Shown in pieces: positions 32,591-39,739 of a stretch of 44,935 bases of DNA. Each line of letters begins with the position of its first letter. The first letter of the stretch is position 1. The position numbers and the translations under genes are program-made. Source of the DNA: a virus. Location: the IMG/VR virus record IMGVR_UViG_3300048929_000804, positions 1 through 44,935 of that record. The stretch is one strand, 5' to 3'. A model generated the notes under the pieces. It saw only the letters and a list, made by a program, of their open reading frames with translations, had not been told where the DNA came from and did no database searches.

Positions 32591-33145
32591 ATGTTTGGTT
32601 TCCTGAAGCAAAAGCCTCCAAAGAAAATCGGCGGCATGATCGGATTTTTTGGGCTCGGTGATTGGTGGCTGAATACGCTCACCGACGCGGAGCGGAAGCA
32701 GCTGGGAGGTGACCGCCTGATCGAAAGGGACATCGTCGACGCGATCACTACCCGCACTAAGTATTTCACCGGTTTAGCTAACGGTTGTGGCAACGACTCC
32801 ACGCCCGTCTTATATCGCAAGCTTATGGATCAAGCAGAAGCGGCACGGAACGATGACACGGACCTCTTCGGCACGCACTTCATGCTCCACTCCCAGACGA
32901 CGATCTACCGGAAAAATCGCGATAAATGGCCTGGTGCCCTAGAGGCATTCGTGCGCGCGTGTCGGGAACAGGTTCGGATTTCTGCAGGGGTCACCCAAGC
33001 TTTTAAATCGGATACGCCAATCTTGCCTTCCAAAGGAGCGTTGTCCGACTACGTTGCCTATTTGCAGGAACGAGGACTTCAAGGCGAGTTACACACTCTT
33101 ATCGAAAGAGCCAAGAAAGAAGGCTGGCCAGGAAAGTGGTCTTAA
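32591..33145 (+). CDS. Unknown stand-alone gene between two terminators (moron)
   Basis: 184 residues from the ATG at 32591 (MFGFLKQKPPKKIGGMIGFFGLGDWW). N-terminus is hydrophobic/aromatic with basic flanks; the rest is soluble and helical (LTDAERKQLGGDRLIERDIVDAITTRTKYFTGL; AFVRACREQVRISAGVTQAFKS). No motif I can name. It is isolated by terminators on both sides, and lies within the lysogenic region with the same strand as cI, which suggests expression from the prophage. Base composition is less GC-rich than the early operon. A promoter must lie in 32545-32590; I see none that is convincing. Confidence 0.65.
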   Translation: MFGFLKQKPPKKIGGMIGFFGLGDWWLNTLTDAERKQLGGDRLIERDIVDAITTRTKYFTGLANGCGNDSTPVLYRKLMDQAEAARNDDTDLFGTHFMLHSQTTIYRKNRDKWPGALEAFVRACREQVRISAGVTQAFKSDTPILPSKGALSDYVAYLQERGLQGELHTLIERAKKEGWPGKWS

Positions 33146-33169
33146 AACTTTCCCTCCCTACTCACTGAG

Positions 33170-33203
33170 CGCCGTCGTCTATCCAGCGACGGCGTCTTTT
33201 TTT
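33170..33203 (+). terminator. Rho-independent terminator
   Basis: CGCCGTCG (33170-33177), nine-base loop, CGACGGCG (33187-33194), then TCTTTTTTT. It closes the unit of the gene ending at 33145 and insulates it from the promoter just downstream. Confidence 0.88.
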
Positions 33204-33211
33204 GCGCTTTT

Positions 33212-33252
33212 GGTTTAGAACACTTGACTGCTGAAGTTTAGTTTCCTACACT
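33212..33252 (+). promoter_or_regulatory. pL-like early promoter with CI/Cro operators
   Basis: TTGACT (33224-33229), 17 bases, TACACT (33247-33252): close to the sigma70 consensus. GGTTTAGA (33212-33219) touches the -35 and GTTTAG (33236-33241) lies in the spacer, the same core as the operators between cro and cI. It drives the rightward recombination operon and should be silenced in the lysogen. Confidence 0.85.
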
Positions 33253-33288
33253 GCCTCCAAGTTCAAACGAACACCGAGAGGCGACCAG

Positions 33289-33606
33289 ATGGCAACCCTT
33301 CTTCCCCAAACCGAAGCAACCGGCGACTACGTCGTCGAACGAGATCTGCATCGCGCGGATCAGGCGCAGGAACTGGCAGAGCAGCTGCGCGAAGCCGCGA
33401 GTGACGCCTCGTCGCTGGACGACGTGCTCGAGCACATCAGCATGTATCTGACGCCGTCGCAGCACGCTCGGGCTAAAGCGCTGCTGCAGCGCCATGACTA
33501 CCGCGCTCTCGGAAAACTGCTGTGCGACGTGCATGAGCAGCTGGTCGCCGCTCGCGTTGCGAAAGTCGCGCCGCGCCGCGTGGTGCTCTGGGACGAGGTG
33601 CAGTGA
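33289..33606 (+). CDS. Hypothetical first protein of the rightward early operon
   Basis: 105 residues, helical and charged (HRADQAQELAEQLREAASDASSLDDVLEHI; TPSQHARAKALLQRHDYRALGKLLC), then a basic end (AKVAPRRVV). The position corresponds to lambda N but it lacks an Arg-rich N-terminal motif, so an antitermination role cannot be claimed. About 37 bases downstream of the promoter, with GAGAGG before the start. Confidence 0.6.
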   Translation: MATLLPQTEATGDYVVERDLHRADQAQELAEQLREAASDASSLDDVLEHISMYLTPSQHARAKALLQRHDYRALGKLLCDVHEQLVAARVAKVAPRRVVLWDEVQ

Positions 33607-33746
33607 TGAGCGTCCTCGCGAAAGACCTGATGGAGCTGCGCGCGCTGCGCGGCAACGAACACGGTGCGCTGGTTGAGCACCTGATGCGCGCGATCGCGCT
33701 GAATCTGATCGCGCCTGGCGTGCGTGACGAACGCTCGGGAGCCTGA
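33606..33746 (+). CDS. 46-residue hypothetical protein
   Basis: Starts within the previous stop (TGATGAG). Encodes MSVLAKDLMELRALRGNEHG... and continues as a short amphipathic helix (LVEHLMRAIALNLI). Good codon bias and tight coupling support it. Function unknown. Confidence 0.5.
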   Translation: MSVLAKDLMELRALRGNEHGALVEHLMRAIALNLIAPGVRDERSGA

Positions 33747-33747
33747 C

Positions 33748-33942
33748 ATGACCGAATCATTCGACATCGTCTATCAGGGCCGCGCGATCTCCGCGCCCGT
33801 CGATTACGACCGCGGCATTTTCGGTTCGGACTGCGGCGTTCTTGACGCACCGCAATGTATCCCGTGCGGCTCGACCGAGTCCATCGACGGCCACGACGGC
33901 GTGTTCCACGCGACCTCGTACCACTTCCGTGTGGGGGCGTGA
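33748..33942 (+). CDS. 64-residue hypothetical protein
   Basis: GGGAG lies eight bases before the ATG at 33748. Acidic, beta-rich sequence (SFDIVYQGRAISAPVDYDRG) with a CGVLDAPQCIPCG segment giving three Cys, possibly metal-binding. Member of the tiny-gene cluster of the pL operon. Not recognised. Confidence 0.55.
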   Translation: MTESFDIVYQGRAISAPVDYDRGIFGSDCGVLDAPQCIPCGSTESIDGHDGVFHATSYHFRVGA

Positions 33943-33943
33943 C

Positions 33944-34144
33944 ATGCAGGTCTCCCTCGAAAAAATTCAGGAAGCGATCGCCACGCTGCACGCCGCAGAG
34001 AAGGCGCTGCTCGAGTGCGATTCGAGCGACGGCAGCAATGGCGCCCTCGCCGGCCGCTGCGCGATCGCCGCGGTGTACCTCGAAACCTCGGTTGCGATGG
34101 CCGGCGAGCCGGTCCGTCACTTCCGCATCGTTGGCGAGGCCTGA
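33944..34144 (+). CDS. 66-residue hypothetical helical protein
   Basis: ATG at 33944, one base after the previous stop. Sequence VSLEKIQEAIATLHAAEKALLECDS then a Gly-rich turn and a second helix (GRCAIAAVYLETSVAM), so probably a helical hairpin. Function unknown. Confidence 0.55.
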   Translation: MQVSLEKIQEAIATLHAAEKALLECDSSDGSNGALAGRCAIAAVYLETSVAMAGEPVRHFRIVGEA

Positions 34145-34145
34145 C

Positions 34146-34226
34146 ATGGTCACCGCTCACCAAATCATCGGTGCCGTGATCGCGTTTTACGCGGTGATCG
34201 CGGCCTTCTGGCGGGGCCGGTCATGA
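34146..34226 (+). CDS. 26-residue membrane peptide
   Basis: ATG at 34146, one base after the previous stop. The whole peptide is one membrane helix (HQIIGAVIAFYAVIAAFW) ending RGRS. Its stop overlaps the next start (ATGA). Such micro-membrane proteins are frequent in early operons; role unknown. Confidence 0.5.
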   Translation: MVTAHQIIGAVIAFYAVIAAFWRGRS

Positions 34227-34429
34227 CTGCGCCGTTCTTCTTCCGCCGCGCTGCGGGCCGAATTGCGCGTGCATTCGGATTTATGCCGAAGCGCGAGCCG
34301 GTGCGGCCGCTGACCGAACGCGATTTCAGCATTACTTACCTGCTGCTCGGCTTCACTGCCGGCGCATGCGCGATGGCTCTCGGGTTTTCCTTTGTTCTCA
34401 CCTTTTCGGGGAGGTTTCTGTGCAACTGA
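34223..34429 (+). CDS. 68-residue membrane protein
   Basis: Basic N-terminus (FFFRRAAGRIARAFGFMPKREPVRP) and a membrane helix near the C-terminus (YLLLGFTAGACAMALGFSFVLTF). Overlaps the 34146 gene by ATGA. Topology with cytoplasmic N-terminus is likely. Function unknown. Confidence 0.55.
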   Translation: MTAPFFFRRAAGRIARAFGFMPKREPVRPLTERDFSITYLLLGFTAGACAMALGFSFVLTFSGRFLCN

Positions 34430-34659
34430 TCAATCTGGATCTGCGCCACGTGCGCACTGGTGTTCGTCTCTCTCGCGCCGAGGTCGTCGAGGCGCAATGG
34501 AACTCGCTCTGCGCGCGCACCGCGCGCCGTCAGCGTGACGCGAAGGCTGCGCTCGCTTGCCGTGGTGTCGCGCCGCGCGTGCTGATCGGTTCGCTGTATG
34601 TGCCGCATCACGTCGCGAAGCACTTCCAGCACAGCGACAACGTTGGGGGTGTGCTGTGA
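34420..34659 (+). CDS. 79-residue hypothetical protein with GTG start
   Basis: The GTG at 34420 has GGGGAGG about six bases upstream, a much better start than the in-frame ATG at 34366 inside the preceding gene. Basic, helical protein: LRHVRTGVRLSRAEVVEAQWNSLCARTARRQRDAKAALACRG, then VAPRVLIGSLYVPHHVAKHF. May bind nucleic acid judging by charge only. Confidence 0.52.
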   Translation: MQLINLDLRHVRTGVRLSRAEVVEAQWNSLCARTARRQRDAKAALACRGVAPRVLIGSLYVPHHVAKHFQHSDNVGGVL

Positions 34660-34796
34660 AAACCGTTCGCGCTCTCGCCCAGCTCGTCGGCCTCTGGCTC
34701 GTCATCACCGCGGCGCTCGCTGCTGCGGCGCTGGTCCTGTCGCCGATCGATCCGTTGCATGGAATCACCCCCACCCACTCCCGAGGTCAAGTATGA
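34656..34796 (+). CDS. 46-residue membrane protein with GTG start
   Basis: GTGA overlap with the previous stop. One membrane helix (LVGLWLVITAALAAAALVL) and a polar C-terminus. No ATG is available in frame at a suitable place. Function unknown. Confidence 0.48.
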   Translation: MKTVRALAQLVGLWLVITAALAAAALVLSPIDPLHGITPTHSRGQV

Positions 34797-35083
34797 ACAT
34801 AGCTGCCGCAGTCCCCGTTATCGCAATGGACGCCGTCGAGTCGTCGCAGATCCACAGCCTGGGCTATGACGCCGCGAGCGAGACGCTTGCCATCCGTTTC
34901 AAGAACAAGACCGGCGCGCCGACGTCGCTCTACCACTACGCGACCGTGACGCCTGCGAACTTTACCGCGCTGCGCGACGCCGAGTCGATCGGCTCGCATT
35001 TCTACAAACACATCAAGCCGTTCCCCGAGCGCTTCCCGTACGTGTGCATCGAGAAGATGCCCGCGCCTCAGGTGTCGGAATGA
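34793..35083 (+). CDS. KTSC-domain protein
   Basis: 96 residues. IHSLGYDAASETLAIRFKNKTGAPTSLYHYATVTPANFTALRDAESIGSHFYKHIK is the KTSC pattern (GYd...L.i.F..., Y.Y..V...., L..A.S.G..F...I). The domain is named after the C-terminus of a lysyl-tRNA synthetase group and is frequent in phage early operons; its biochemical role there is unknown. GAGG precedes the ATG at 34793. Confidence 0.78.
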   Translation: MNIAAAVPVIAMDAVESSQIHSLGYDAASETLAIRFKNKTGAPTSLYHYATVTPANFTALRDAESIGSHFYKHIKPFPERFPYVCIEKMPAPQVSE

Positions 35084-35295
35084 GAGAGGTGCGCGACATG
35101 TTCTGGATCGTTTGGTGTCCGACCGGAACAAAGCCGCCGTCCTATCGCCACCCGACCTACGAGTCGGCAGTTGCAGAAGCTGAACGTCTCGCTCGCTGCT
35201 CCGGCACCGCCGAGTTTTACGTCATGGCATCGGAAACGATGCGCAAGGTCGACAGCATGCAACGAATCGACTTCGACCGTCCGATGCCTTTTTAA
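35080..35295 (+). CDS. 71-residue hypothetical protein
   Basis: ATGA overlap with the KTSC gene. FWIVWCPTGTKPPSYRHPTYESAVAEAERLARCSGTAEFYVMAS reads like a small beta-alpha-beta fold seen in many phage early proteins (WIVWsPtG..PP..rh.t...A..EAerLA). It precedes the recombinase gene. Function unknown. Confidence 0.66.
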   Translation: MREVRDMFWIVWCPTGTKPPSYRHPTYESAVAEAERLARCSGTAEFYVMASETMRKVDSMQRIDFDRPMPF

Positions 35296-35311
35296 CTGAC
35301 AAGGAAAATCC

Positions 35312-36271
35312 ATGTCCACAGCAGTCACCACGTCGCGCCAGAGCCTGGTCGCGAAATTCGCCGACAAGTTCTCGATCGAGCCAGGCAAGTTGATGTCCAC
35401 GCTCAAATCGACGGCGTTCAAACAGAGCGGCAACAACGAGGTCAGCGACGAACAGATGGCCGCGCTGCTGATCGTCGCCGACCAGTACGGTCTGAACCCG
35501 TTCACGAAGGAGATCTACGCCTTCCCGGACAAGGGCGGCATCGTGCCGGTGGTCGGCGTCGACGGCTGGGCCCGCATCGTCAATGAGCACCCGCAGTGCG
35601 ATGGCTTCGAGTTCACGTACGCCGACGACTTCACCGACTTCAGCAGCAAGCAGGTACCGGTGTGGATGGAGGTTCGCATCTATCGCAAGGACCGTCAGCG
35701 CCCGGTAATTGTGCGCGAGTACTTCGACGAGGTCGTGCGCCGGAACATGCAGCCTTGGCAGTCGCACCCGAACCGCATGCTGCGTCACAAGACATTCGTC
35801 CAGGGCGCGCGGCTCGCGTTCGGCTTCGCGGGGGTATTCGACGAGGACGAAGGCCAGCGCATCGTCGAGCGCGACATGGGTTCCGCGCAGGAAGTGCAGC
35901 CGGTCGTTCAGCCGCAGTCTCGCAGCGCCCGCGCCGCATCGCCGGCGATCGCACAAGCTGACGCCGACGGCGTGATCGAGCAGCCGGCCACGCAACGCCA
36001 AGCGGAACCGGTGCAACGCGCCGAGCAGTCCGCGCAACAACCGCAACCGAAAGCGCAACCGCGCACGCGCGCCGCGCGCATGGAATCTGAAAACTTCGAA
36101 GATCCGCCGGCCACGCCGGTGAGCGACAGCGTCATGCGCATTCTGCAAACGAAGATGGAGCAGAACGGCATCAACGAGTCGGACATCAAGAAGAAATTCG
36201 GCTTCGACCTCGACGGCGTGACCACCGCGAACTACAACGCGGTCGTCGAATTCTGCGAGAACCCGGCATGA
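35312..36271 (+). CDS. bet: Bet-type single-strand annealing recombinase
   Basis: 319 residues. Residues 20-190 match the Red-beta family: LKSTAFKQSGNNEVSDEQMAALLIVADQYGLNPFTKEIYAFPDKGGIVPVVGVDGWARIVN followed by MLRHKTFVQGARLAFGFAGVFDEDEG. The C-terminal third is Pro/Gln/Ala-rich (about 195-255), then a helical end (MRILQTKMEQNGINESDIKKKFG) that could bind host SSB or DNA. It anneals complementary strands made single-stranded by the exonuclease encoded next. Confidence 0.9.
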   Translation: MSTAVTTSRQSLVAKFADKFSIEPGKLMSTLKSTAFKQSGNNEVSDEQMAALLIVADQYGLNPFTKEIYAFPDKGGIVPVVGVDGWARIVNEHPQCDGFEFTYADDFTDFSSKQVPVWMEVRIYRKDRQRPVIVREYFDEVVRRNMQPWQSHPNRMLRHKTFVQGARLAFGFAGVFDEDEGQRIVERDMGSAQEVQPVVQPQSRSARAASPAIAQADADGVIEQPATQRQAEPVQRAEQSAQQPQPKAQPRTRAARMESENFEDPPATPVSDSVMRILQTKMEQNGINESDIKKKFGFDLDGVTTANYNAVVEFCENPA

Positions 36272-36873
36272 CGCTGCTGTTCGATCCGGTCGAGCACGTC
36301 TACACCGTCGGCGCGCAGCGCGTGCCGAGCGTGACGCAAACGCTCGCGCCACTCGTCGACTACTCGCAGGTGCCGCCGGCGGCGCTTAAGCGCGCGCAGG
36401 AACTGGGCACGGCCGTGCACCGCATGACCGAGTTGCACGACCTCGACGACCTCGACACGGACAGCCTCTCTCCGGAGTTGCTGCCCTACCTCACGGCGTG
36501 GATGCGCTTTCGCGCCGAGACGGGATTCGTGCCCGAACTGATCGAACAGCGGTTTCATCATCCGGCGCTCGGCTTCGCCGGAACGCTCGACCGCACCGGT
36601 GTCATCGGTGGCCGCCGCGCCGTCGTCGACATCAAGAAGATGCTGCGGCTCGGCCCGGTAATCGGCGTGCAGCTGGCCGCCTACAAAGAGCTTTGCATCA
36701 AGAACGGTGTGCACGTCGAGGACCGCTATGGCCTCGGTCTGCGCGCAGATGGGACGTATCGGCTCGTCCCCTTTAAAGATCCGCACGACTGGCCGGTGTT
36801 CCTGTCGCTGCTCACCCTCCGCAACTTCAAGGACAAACATGGACTCGCAAACCCAATCGCAACCGCTGGTTGA
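36268..36873 (+). CDS. PD-(D/E)XK exonuclease, partner of Bet
   Basis: 201 residues. GTLDRTG...AVVDIKKML contains the Asp and D-x-K of the PD-(D/E)XK core, with GVQLAAYKEL (Gln...Tyr motif) after it and an N-terminal helical part with GTAVHRMTEL (motif with conserved His). This matches RecB-like/Cas4-like phage nucleases. ATGA overlap with bet. Together they form a two-gene recombination module analogous to Red alpha/beta. Confidence 0.82.
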   Translation: MTLLFDPVEHVYTVGAQRVPSVTQTLAPLVDYSQVPPAALKRAQELGTAVHRMTELHDLDDLDTDSLSPELLPYLTAWMRFRAETGFVPELIEQRFHHPALGFAGTLDRTGVIGGRRAVVDIKKMLRLGPVIGVQLAAYKELCIKNGVHVEDRYGLGLRADGTYRLVPFKDPHDWPVFLSLLTLRNFKDKHGLANPIATAG

Positions 36874-37657
36874 TCTGAAGGTGAATCAGCCCGACCAAGC
36901 GCTGTTCAAGTCGGCGATCAACGCGCTGAACACGGCCAAGGCTTACGAGATCGACAGCGCAGACATGCGCGACCTCGCCGCGCGCGAGCTCACGAAGATC
37001 AAGACGTTGCAGAAGGACGTCGAAACGAAGCGCAAGAGCATCACGCAACCGATCGACGCCGCGAAGAAAGCCGTGATGGCGCTGTTCGCCGCACCGACCG
37101 ACTACCTTGAGCAGGCCGAAGTGATTCTTAAGGGCGCCATCCAGCGTTTCGACCGCGCCGAAGAACAGAAGCGACTCGCCGTGCAGGCCGCGCTCGATGA
37201 AGCCGCACGGCAGGAACGTGCGCGCCTGGAACAGGAAGCCGCGGCACGCGATGCGGCGGCGCAAGCCGAAGCCGCCGAGATCCAACGCAAGGCCGACGAA
37301 GCGGCCGCCGCCGGCAGAGTCGAAGAAGCCGCACGTCTCACGTCCGAAGCGTCCAGTCGCGTCGAACAGGGCGCCGCAGAAGTGACGATGCTCCAGCAGA
37401 CCGCGACGCTCGTCACCGCGCCGGTGACCGCCGCGCCGCGTAAGACGGCGGGCGTGTCCACCCGCATGGTCTGGAAGGCCGAGGTCAGCGACAAGCTCGC
37501 ACTGATCCGCTACGTGGCCGAGCACCCGGAATACGTCGATCTGCTCGACGCGAACATGCCGGCCGTCAACAAGATCGCACTGGCGCTGAAGGCGAACTGC
37601 CCGCTCGCTGGCGTGCGCGTGTTCGAAGACGCCGTGCTTGCCGCGCGCGCCGCGTAA
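36839..37657 (+). CDS. Coiled-coil protein of the recombination operon
   Basis: 272 residues from the ATG at 36839 (AAGGA seven bases upstream), overlapping the exonuclease by 35 bases. N-terminal DLKVNQPDQALFKSAINALNTAKAYEIDS... then a very long helix (about 60-200) rich in Ala, Glu, Arg and Gln, and a compact C-terminal domain (VSTRMVWKAEVSDKLALIRYVAEHPEYVDLLDANMPAVNKIALAL) seen in many phage proteins beside RecT/Bet genes. Probably a structural or Gam-like accessory factor; function not established. Confidence 0.7.
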   Translation: MDSQTQSQPLVDLKVNQPDQALFKSAINALNTAKAYEIDSADMRDLAARELTKIKTLQKDVETKRKSITQPIDAAKKAVMALFAAPTDYLEQAEVILKGAIQRFDRAEEQKRLAVQAALDEAARQERARLEQEAAARDAAAQAEAAEIQRKADEAAAAGRVEEAARLTSEASSRVEQGAAEVTMLQQTATLVTAPVTAAPRKTAGVSTRMVWKAEVSDKLALIRYVAEHPEYVDLLDANMPAVNKIALALKANCPLAGVRVFEDAVLAARAA

Positions 37658-37682
37658 CTGCCCCGCCACCACTGGAGCCACC

Positions 37683-38441
37683 ATGCCCATGCTCGAATAC
37701 GAAAACGTCACCGCGAAGATCACGTCCGTCACGCCGCTGAGCGAGAAGCACGGCAACAAGCGCGTGCCCGCCCAGTCGCTGATCATCAAGGTGACGCTCA
37801 AAAACCGCCGCCTCGACTTCTTCGACGACCAGCTGCGCCACGCGTTCTACCGCGTGCCGGACGGCGAAGAAAACACGCCGTCGCTCGGAATCGACCCCGA
37901 CGACCTCGAAGGCCTCACCGAGAAGCGCTTCCCGTGGATGGCGCAGGACATCGAAGTCGAGCGCGAGCTCACCGGCTACACGCTGATCATCGACTACGGC
38001 CTGGGCGACGAGAAGTCGAACATCGAACTCGAAGCCAAGAAGATCGATAACTTCAAGATCGGCATCCGCGATCACGGCCTGTTCGAACTCAGCCATCGCT
38101 TTATCGTGCATCCGGACACGCTGGAGAAAGGCCGCATTGAGGAACTGCTACAGCAGGAAATCAAGGTGCATCTGCGCGCGCCGAAGATCCAGGAGCAAGG
38201 CGAACTGCCGCTGCCGGAGAAGCGCGGGCGCGGCCGGCCGAAGAAGACTGTCGCCGAGAAGATCGCGACCGACGGCGATCCGTTCGCCGGCACTGACATT
38301 CCGCCGCTCGCCGTCGAAGACGGCGACAGCGAGACGCCGCCGATCGTATCCGAGGATGACGACACCGACGCTGGCGAGCAAGCCGCGCGCGACGGCGGCG
38401 CATGGCCCTTCCCAAGTCCGGACGCTCGGGCCCGCCACTAA
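37683..38441 (+). CDS. Recombination-operon protein with AT-hook-like motif
   Basis: 252 residues (start ATG at 37683; another at 37689). The first ~170 residues are a beta-rich domain (YENVTAKITSVTPLSEKHGNKRVPAQSLIIKVTLKNRRLDFFD; FKIGIRDHGLFELSHRFIVH). Around residue 181 is KRGRGRPKKT, an AT-hook-like minor-groove motif, and the tail is acidic and Pro-rich. This family follows bet/exo in related phages. DNA-binding is inferred from the motif. Confidence 0.68.
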   Translation: MPMLEYENVTAKITSVTPLSEKHGNKRVPAQSLIIKVTLKNRRLDFFDDQLRHAFYRVPDGEENTPSLGIDPDDLEGLTEKRFPWMAQDIEVERELTGYTLIIDYGLGDEKSNIELEAKKIDNFKIGIRDHGLFELSHRFIVHPDTLEKGRIEELLQQEIKVHLRAPKIQEQGELPLPEKRGRGRPKKTVAEKIATDGDPFAGTDIPPLAVEDGDSETPPIVSEDDDTDAGEQAARDGGAWPFPSPDARARH

Positions 38442-38494
38442 CAGTCCGTTACGGGCACCGCCAATCCCGGCGGGGCGCGTTTGAAGGGGCGGCC

Positions 38495-38515
38495 AGCACG
38501 GCGCCCTGCTTTTTC
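38495..38515 (+). terminator. Weak terminator-like hairpin before the methylase
   Basis: AGCA-C-GGCGCC-C-TGCT followed by TTTTT (38510-38514). The stem is short and has a mismatch, so at most partial termination. Region 38442-38526 otherwise holds no gene. Confidence 0.3.
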
Positions 38516-38526
38516 CCGAGATTCCA

Positions 38527-39732
38527 ATGCCCGGTGCCTACTACAACGAGAACAACCGTTACGCCGCGCAGCAGTTGCGTAACCTGATTGCCGCCGGCCA
38601 CATTGCCGCCGGCGACGTTGATGAGCGAGATATTCGAGATGTCCGACCTGATGACTTGCGAGGCTATACACAGTGCCACTTCTTCGCCGGAATCGGTGGA
38701 TGGTCGCTCGCGCTTCGGCTCGCTGGATGGCCCGACGACCGACCTGTTTGGACTGGTTCCTGTCCGTGCCAACCTTTCAGCGCGGCAGGCGCAGGACTTG
38801 GATTTGCTGACGAGCGGCACCTTTGGCCCTTCTGGCACTGGCTCATTGCGCAGCGCCGCCCTGCAAAGATCTATGGAGAGCAGGTTGCGAGCGCAACTGT
38901 CGAGCCTTGGATCGACCTTGTTCAAACTGACATGGAAGGCTTGGACTACGCCTATGTGTGTATCCCGTTCCCGTCTGCGAGCGTCGGTACGCCGCACATC
39001 AGAGACCGCGCTTACTTCATGGCCGACGCCGACTACGCGCGATCACAAAGACGGCGAAGAGTGCGCGAACGTTCCGCTAAACGCTCTGCTCGGTCGAGTG
39101 GCATGGCTTGCATCCTGGCCCACGACCACGACCACGGATGCCTTGCGCCACCCATCGACGGATTTCTCGACGTCGAACATAACGCTCAATCATGCGGCGG
39201 TGTTGGCCTCATGGCCCACCCCCACATCGGCACTAGCGGACAAGGGAGTTCGGTCAACGGAAGGCGGAATCCGCGAAGCAATGCGATCGCATGGGCCCGA
39301 CCTTGCGGCGGCGTCGTGTCTTGCGAGTTGGCCGACGCCGAACTGTCATCCGGACGCGCCGAACATGAGCGCGAATCGCGGCGACGGCCAGAGAGCCCGG
39401 AAAACGCTACAGAGTTTGGGTGCATTAGCAAAGAGCATGCTGCCGGCCCGACTAACGGCTTCTGGCGAGTTGCTGACTGGCTTCTATGCCGGGACAAAAA
39501 GTGGCGGCCAGTTGAGCCCGGAACATTCCCGCTGGTTGATGGGTTACCCGCCAGCATGGGCAAACTCGGCGCCCGGCTACGCCGACTGGCAGAAGTGGCA
39601 GGCCTTGATACTGCAAGCCTCAAACGAGCCAAAGCCTATCGAGTCGGAACTCTGCGCGGATACGGAAACGCGATCAACCCGCACCAAGCCGCCGAGTTCA
39701 TCCGCGCGTCACGCGAAGCAATCGAAGGCTGA
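38527..39732 (+). CDS. C5-cytosine DNA methyltransferase
   Basis: 401 residues. Motif I FFAGIGGW (52-59), motif IV SCPCQPFSAAG with catalytic Cys81, motif VI-like GEQVAS (117-122, Gln where ENV usually has Asn), motif VIII HIRDRAYF (157-164) and a C-terminal motif X region GTLRGYGNAINPHQAAEFI. The segment between about 165 and 290 is the variable target-recognition part and has four (L/M)A(D/H)x(D/H/E) repeats. The enzyme would modify phage DNA against host restriction. Third-base GC is clearly lower than in neighbouring genes, and a +1 frame is open along almost the whole gene (see next entry). Confidence 0.9.
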   Translation: MPGAYYNENNRYAAQQLRNLIAAGHIAAGDVDERDIRDVRPDDLRGYTQCHFFAGIGGWSLALRLAGWPDDRPVWTGSCPCQPFSAAGAGLGFADERHLWPFWHWLIAQRRPAKIYGEQVASATVEPWIDLVQTDMEGLDYAYVCIPFPSASVGTPHIRDRAYFMADADYARSQRRRRVRERSAKRSARSSGMACILAHDHDHGCLAPPIDGFLDVEHNAQSCGGVGLMAHPHIGTSGQGSSVNGRRNPRSNAIAWARPCGGVVSCELADAELSSGRAEHERESRRRPESPENATEFGCISKEHAAGPTNGFWRVADWLLCRDKKWRPVEPGTFPLVDGLPASMGKLGARLRRLAEVAGLDTASLKRAKAYRVGTLRGYGNAINPHQAAEFIRASREAIEG

Positions 39733-39739
39733 CAAATGA
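38588..39739 (+). CDS. Overprinted WPTP-repeat protein in the +1 frame of the methylase gene
   Basis: A 383-codon frame lying over the methylase gene in the same direction. Its reading (likely start MTCEAIHSATSSPES at 38651) matches a phage protein family I recall: SSLGSTLFKLTWKAWTTP, RASVRRTSETALTSWPTPTTRDHKDGE, repeated LASWPTP (Trp at residues 145, 177, 209, 248), LTASGELLTGF and QLSPEHSRWLMGYPPAW. The four WPT repeats fall on the four LADAD-like repeats of the methylase frame. No ribosome site is evident. Either a true overlapping gene or a conserved by-product of the methylase sequence; I cannot decide from one genome. Confidence 0.45.
   Translation: MPPATLPPATLMSEIFEMSDLMTCEAIHSATSSPESVDGRSRFGSLDGPTTDLFGLVPVRANLSARQAQDLDLLTSGTFGPSGTGSLRSAALQRSMESRLRAQLSSLGSTLFKLTWKAWTTPMCVSRSRLRASVRRTSETALTSWPTPTTRDHKDGEECANVPLNALLGRVAWLASWPTTTTTDALRHPSTDFSTSNITLNHAAVLASWPTPTSALADKGVRSTEGGIREAMRSHGPDLAAASCLASWPTPNCHPDAPNMSANRGDGQRARKTLQSLGALAKSMLPARLTASGELLTGFYAGTKSGGQLSPEHSRWLMGYPPAWANSAPGYADWQKWQALILQASNEPKPIESELCADTETRSTRTKPPSSSARHAKQSKADK

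Noticed and set aside
35222-36352. 376-codon reverse frame opposite bet
   Set aside because: Shadow frame; the bet reading is unmistakable.
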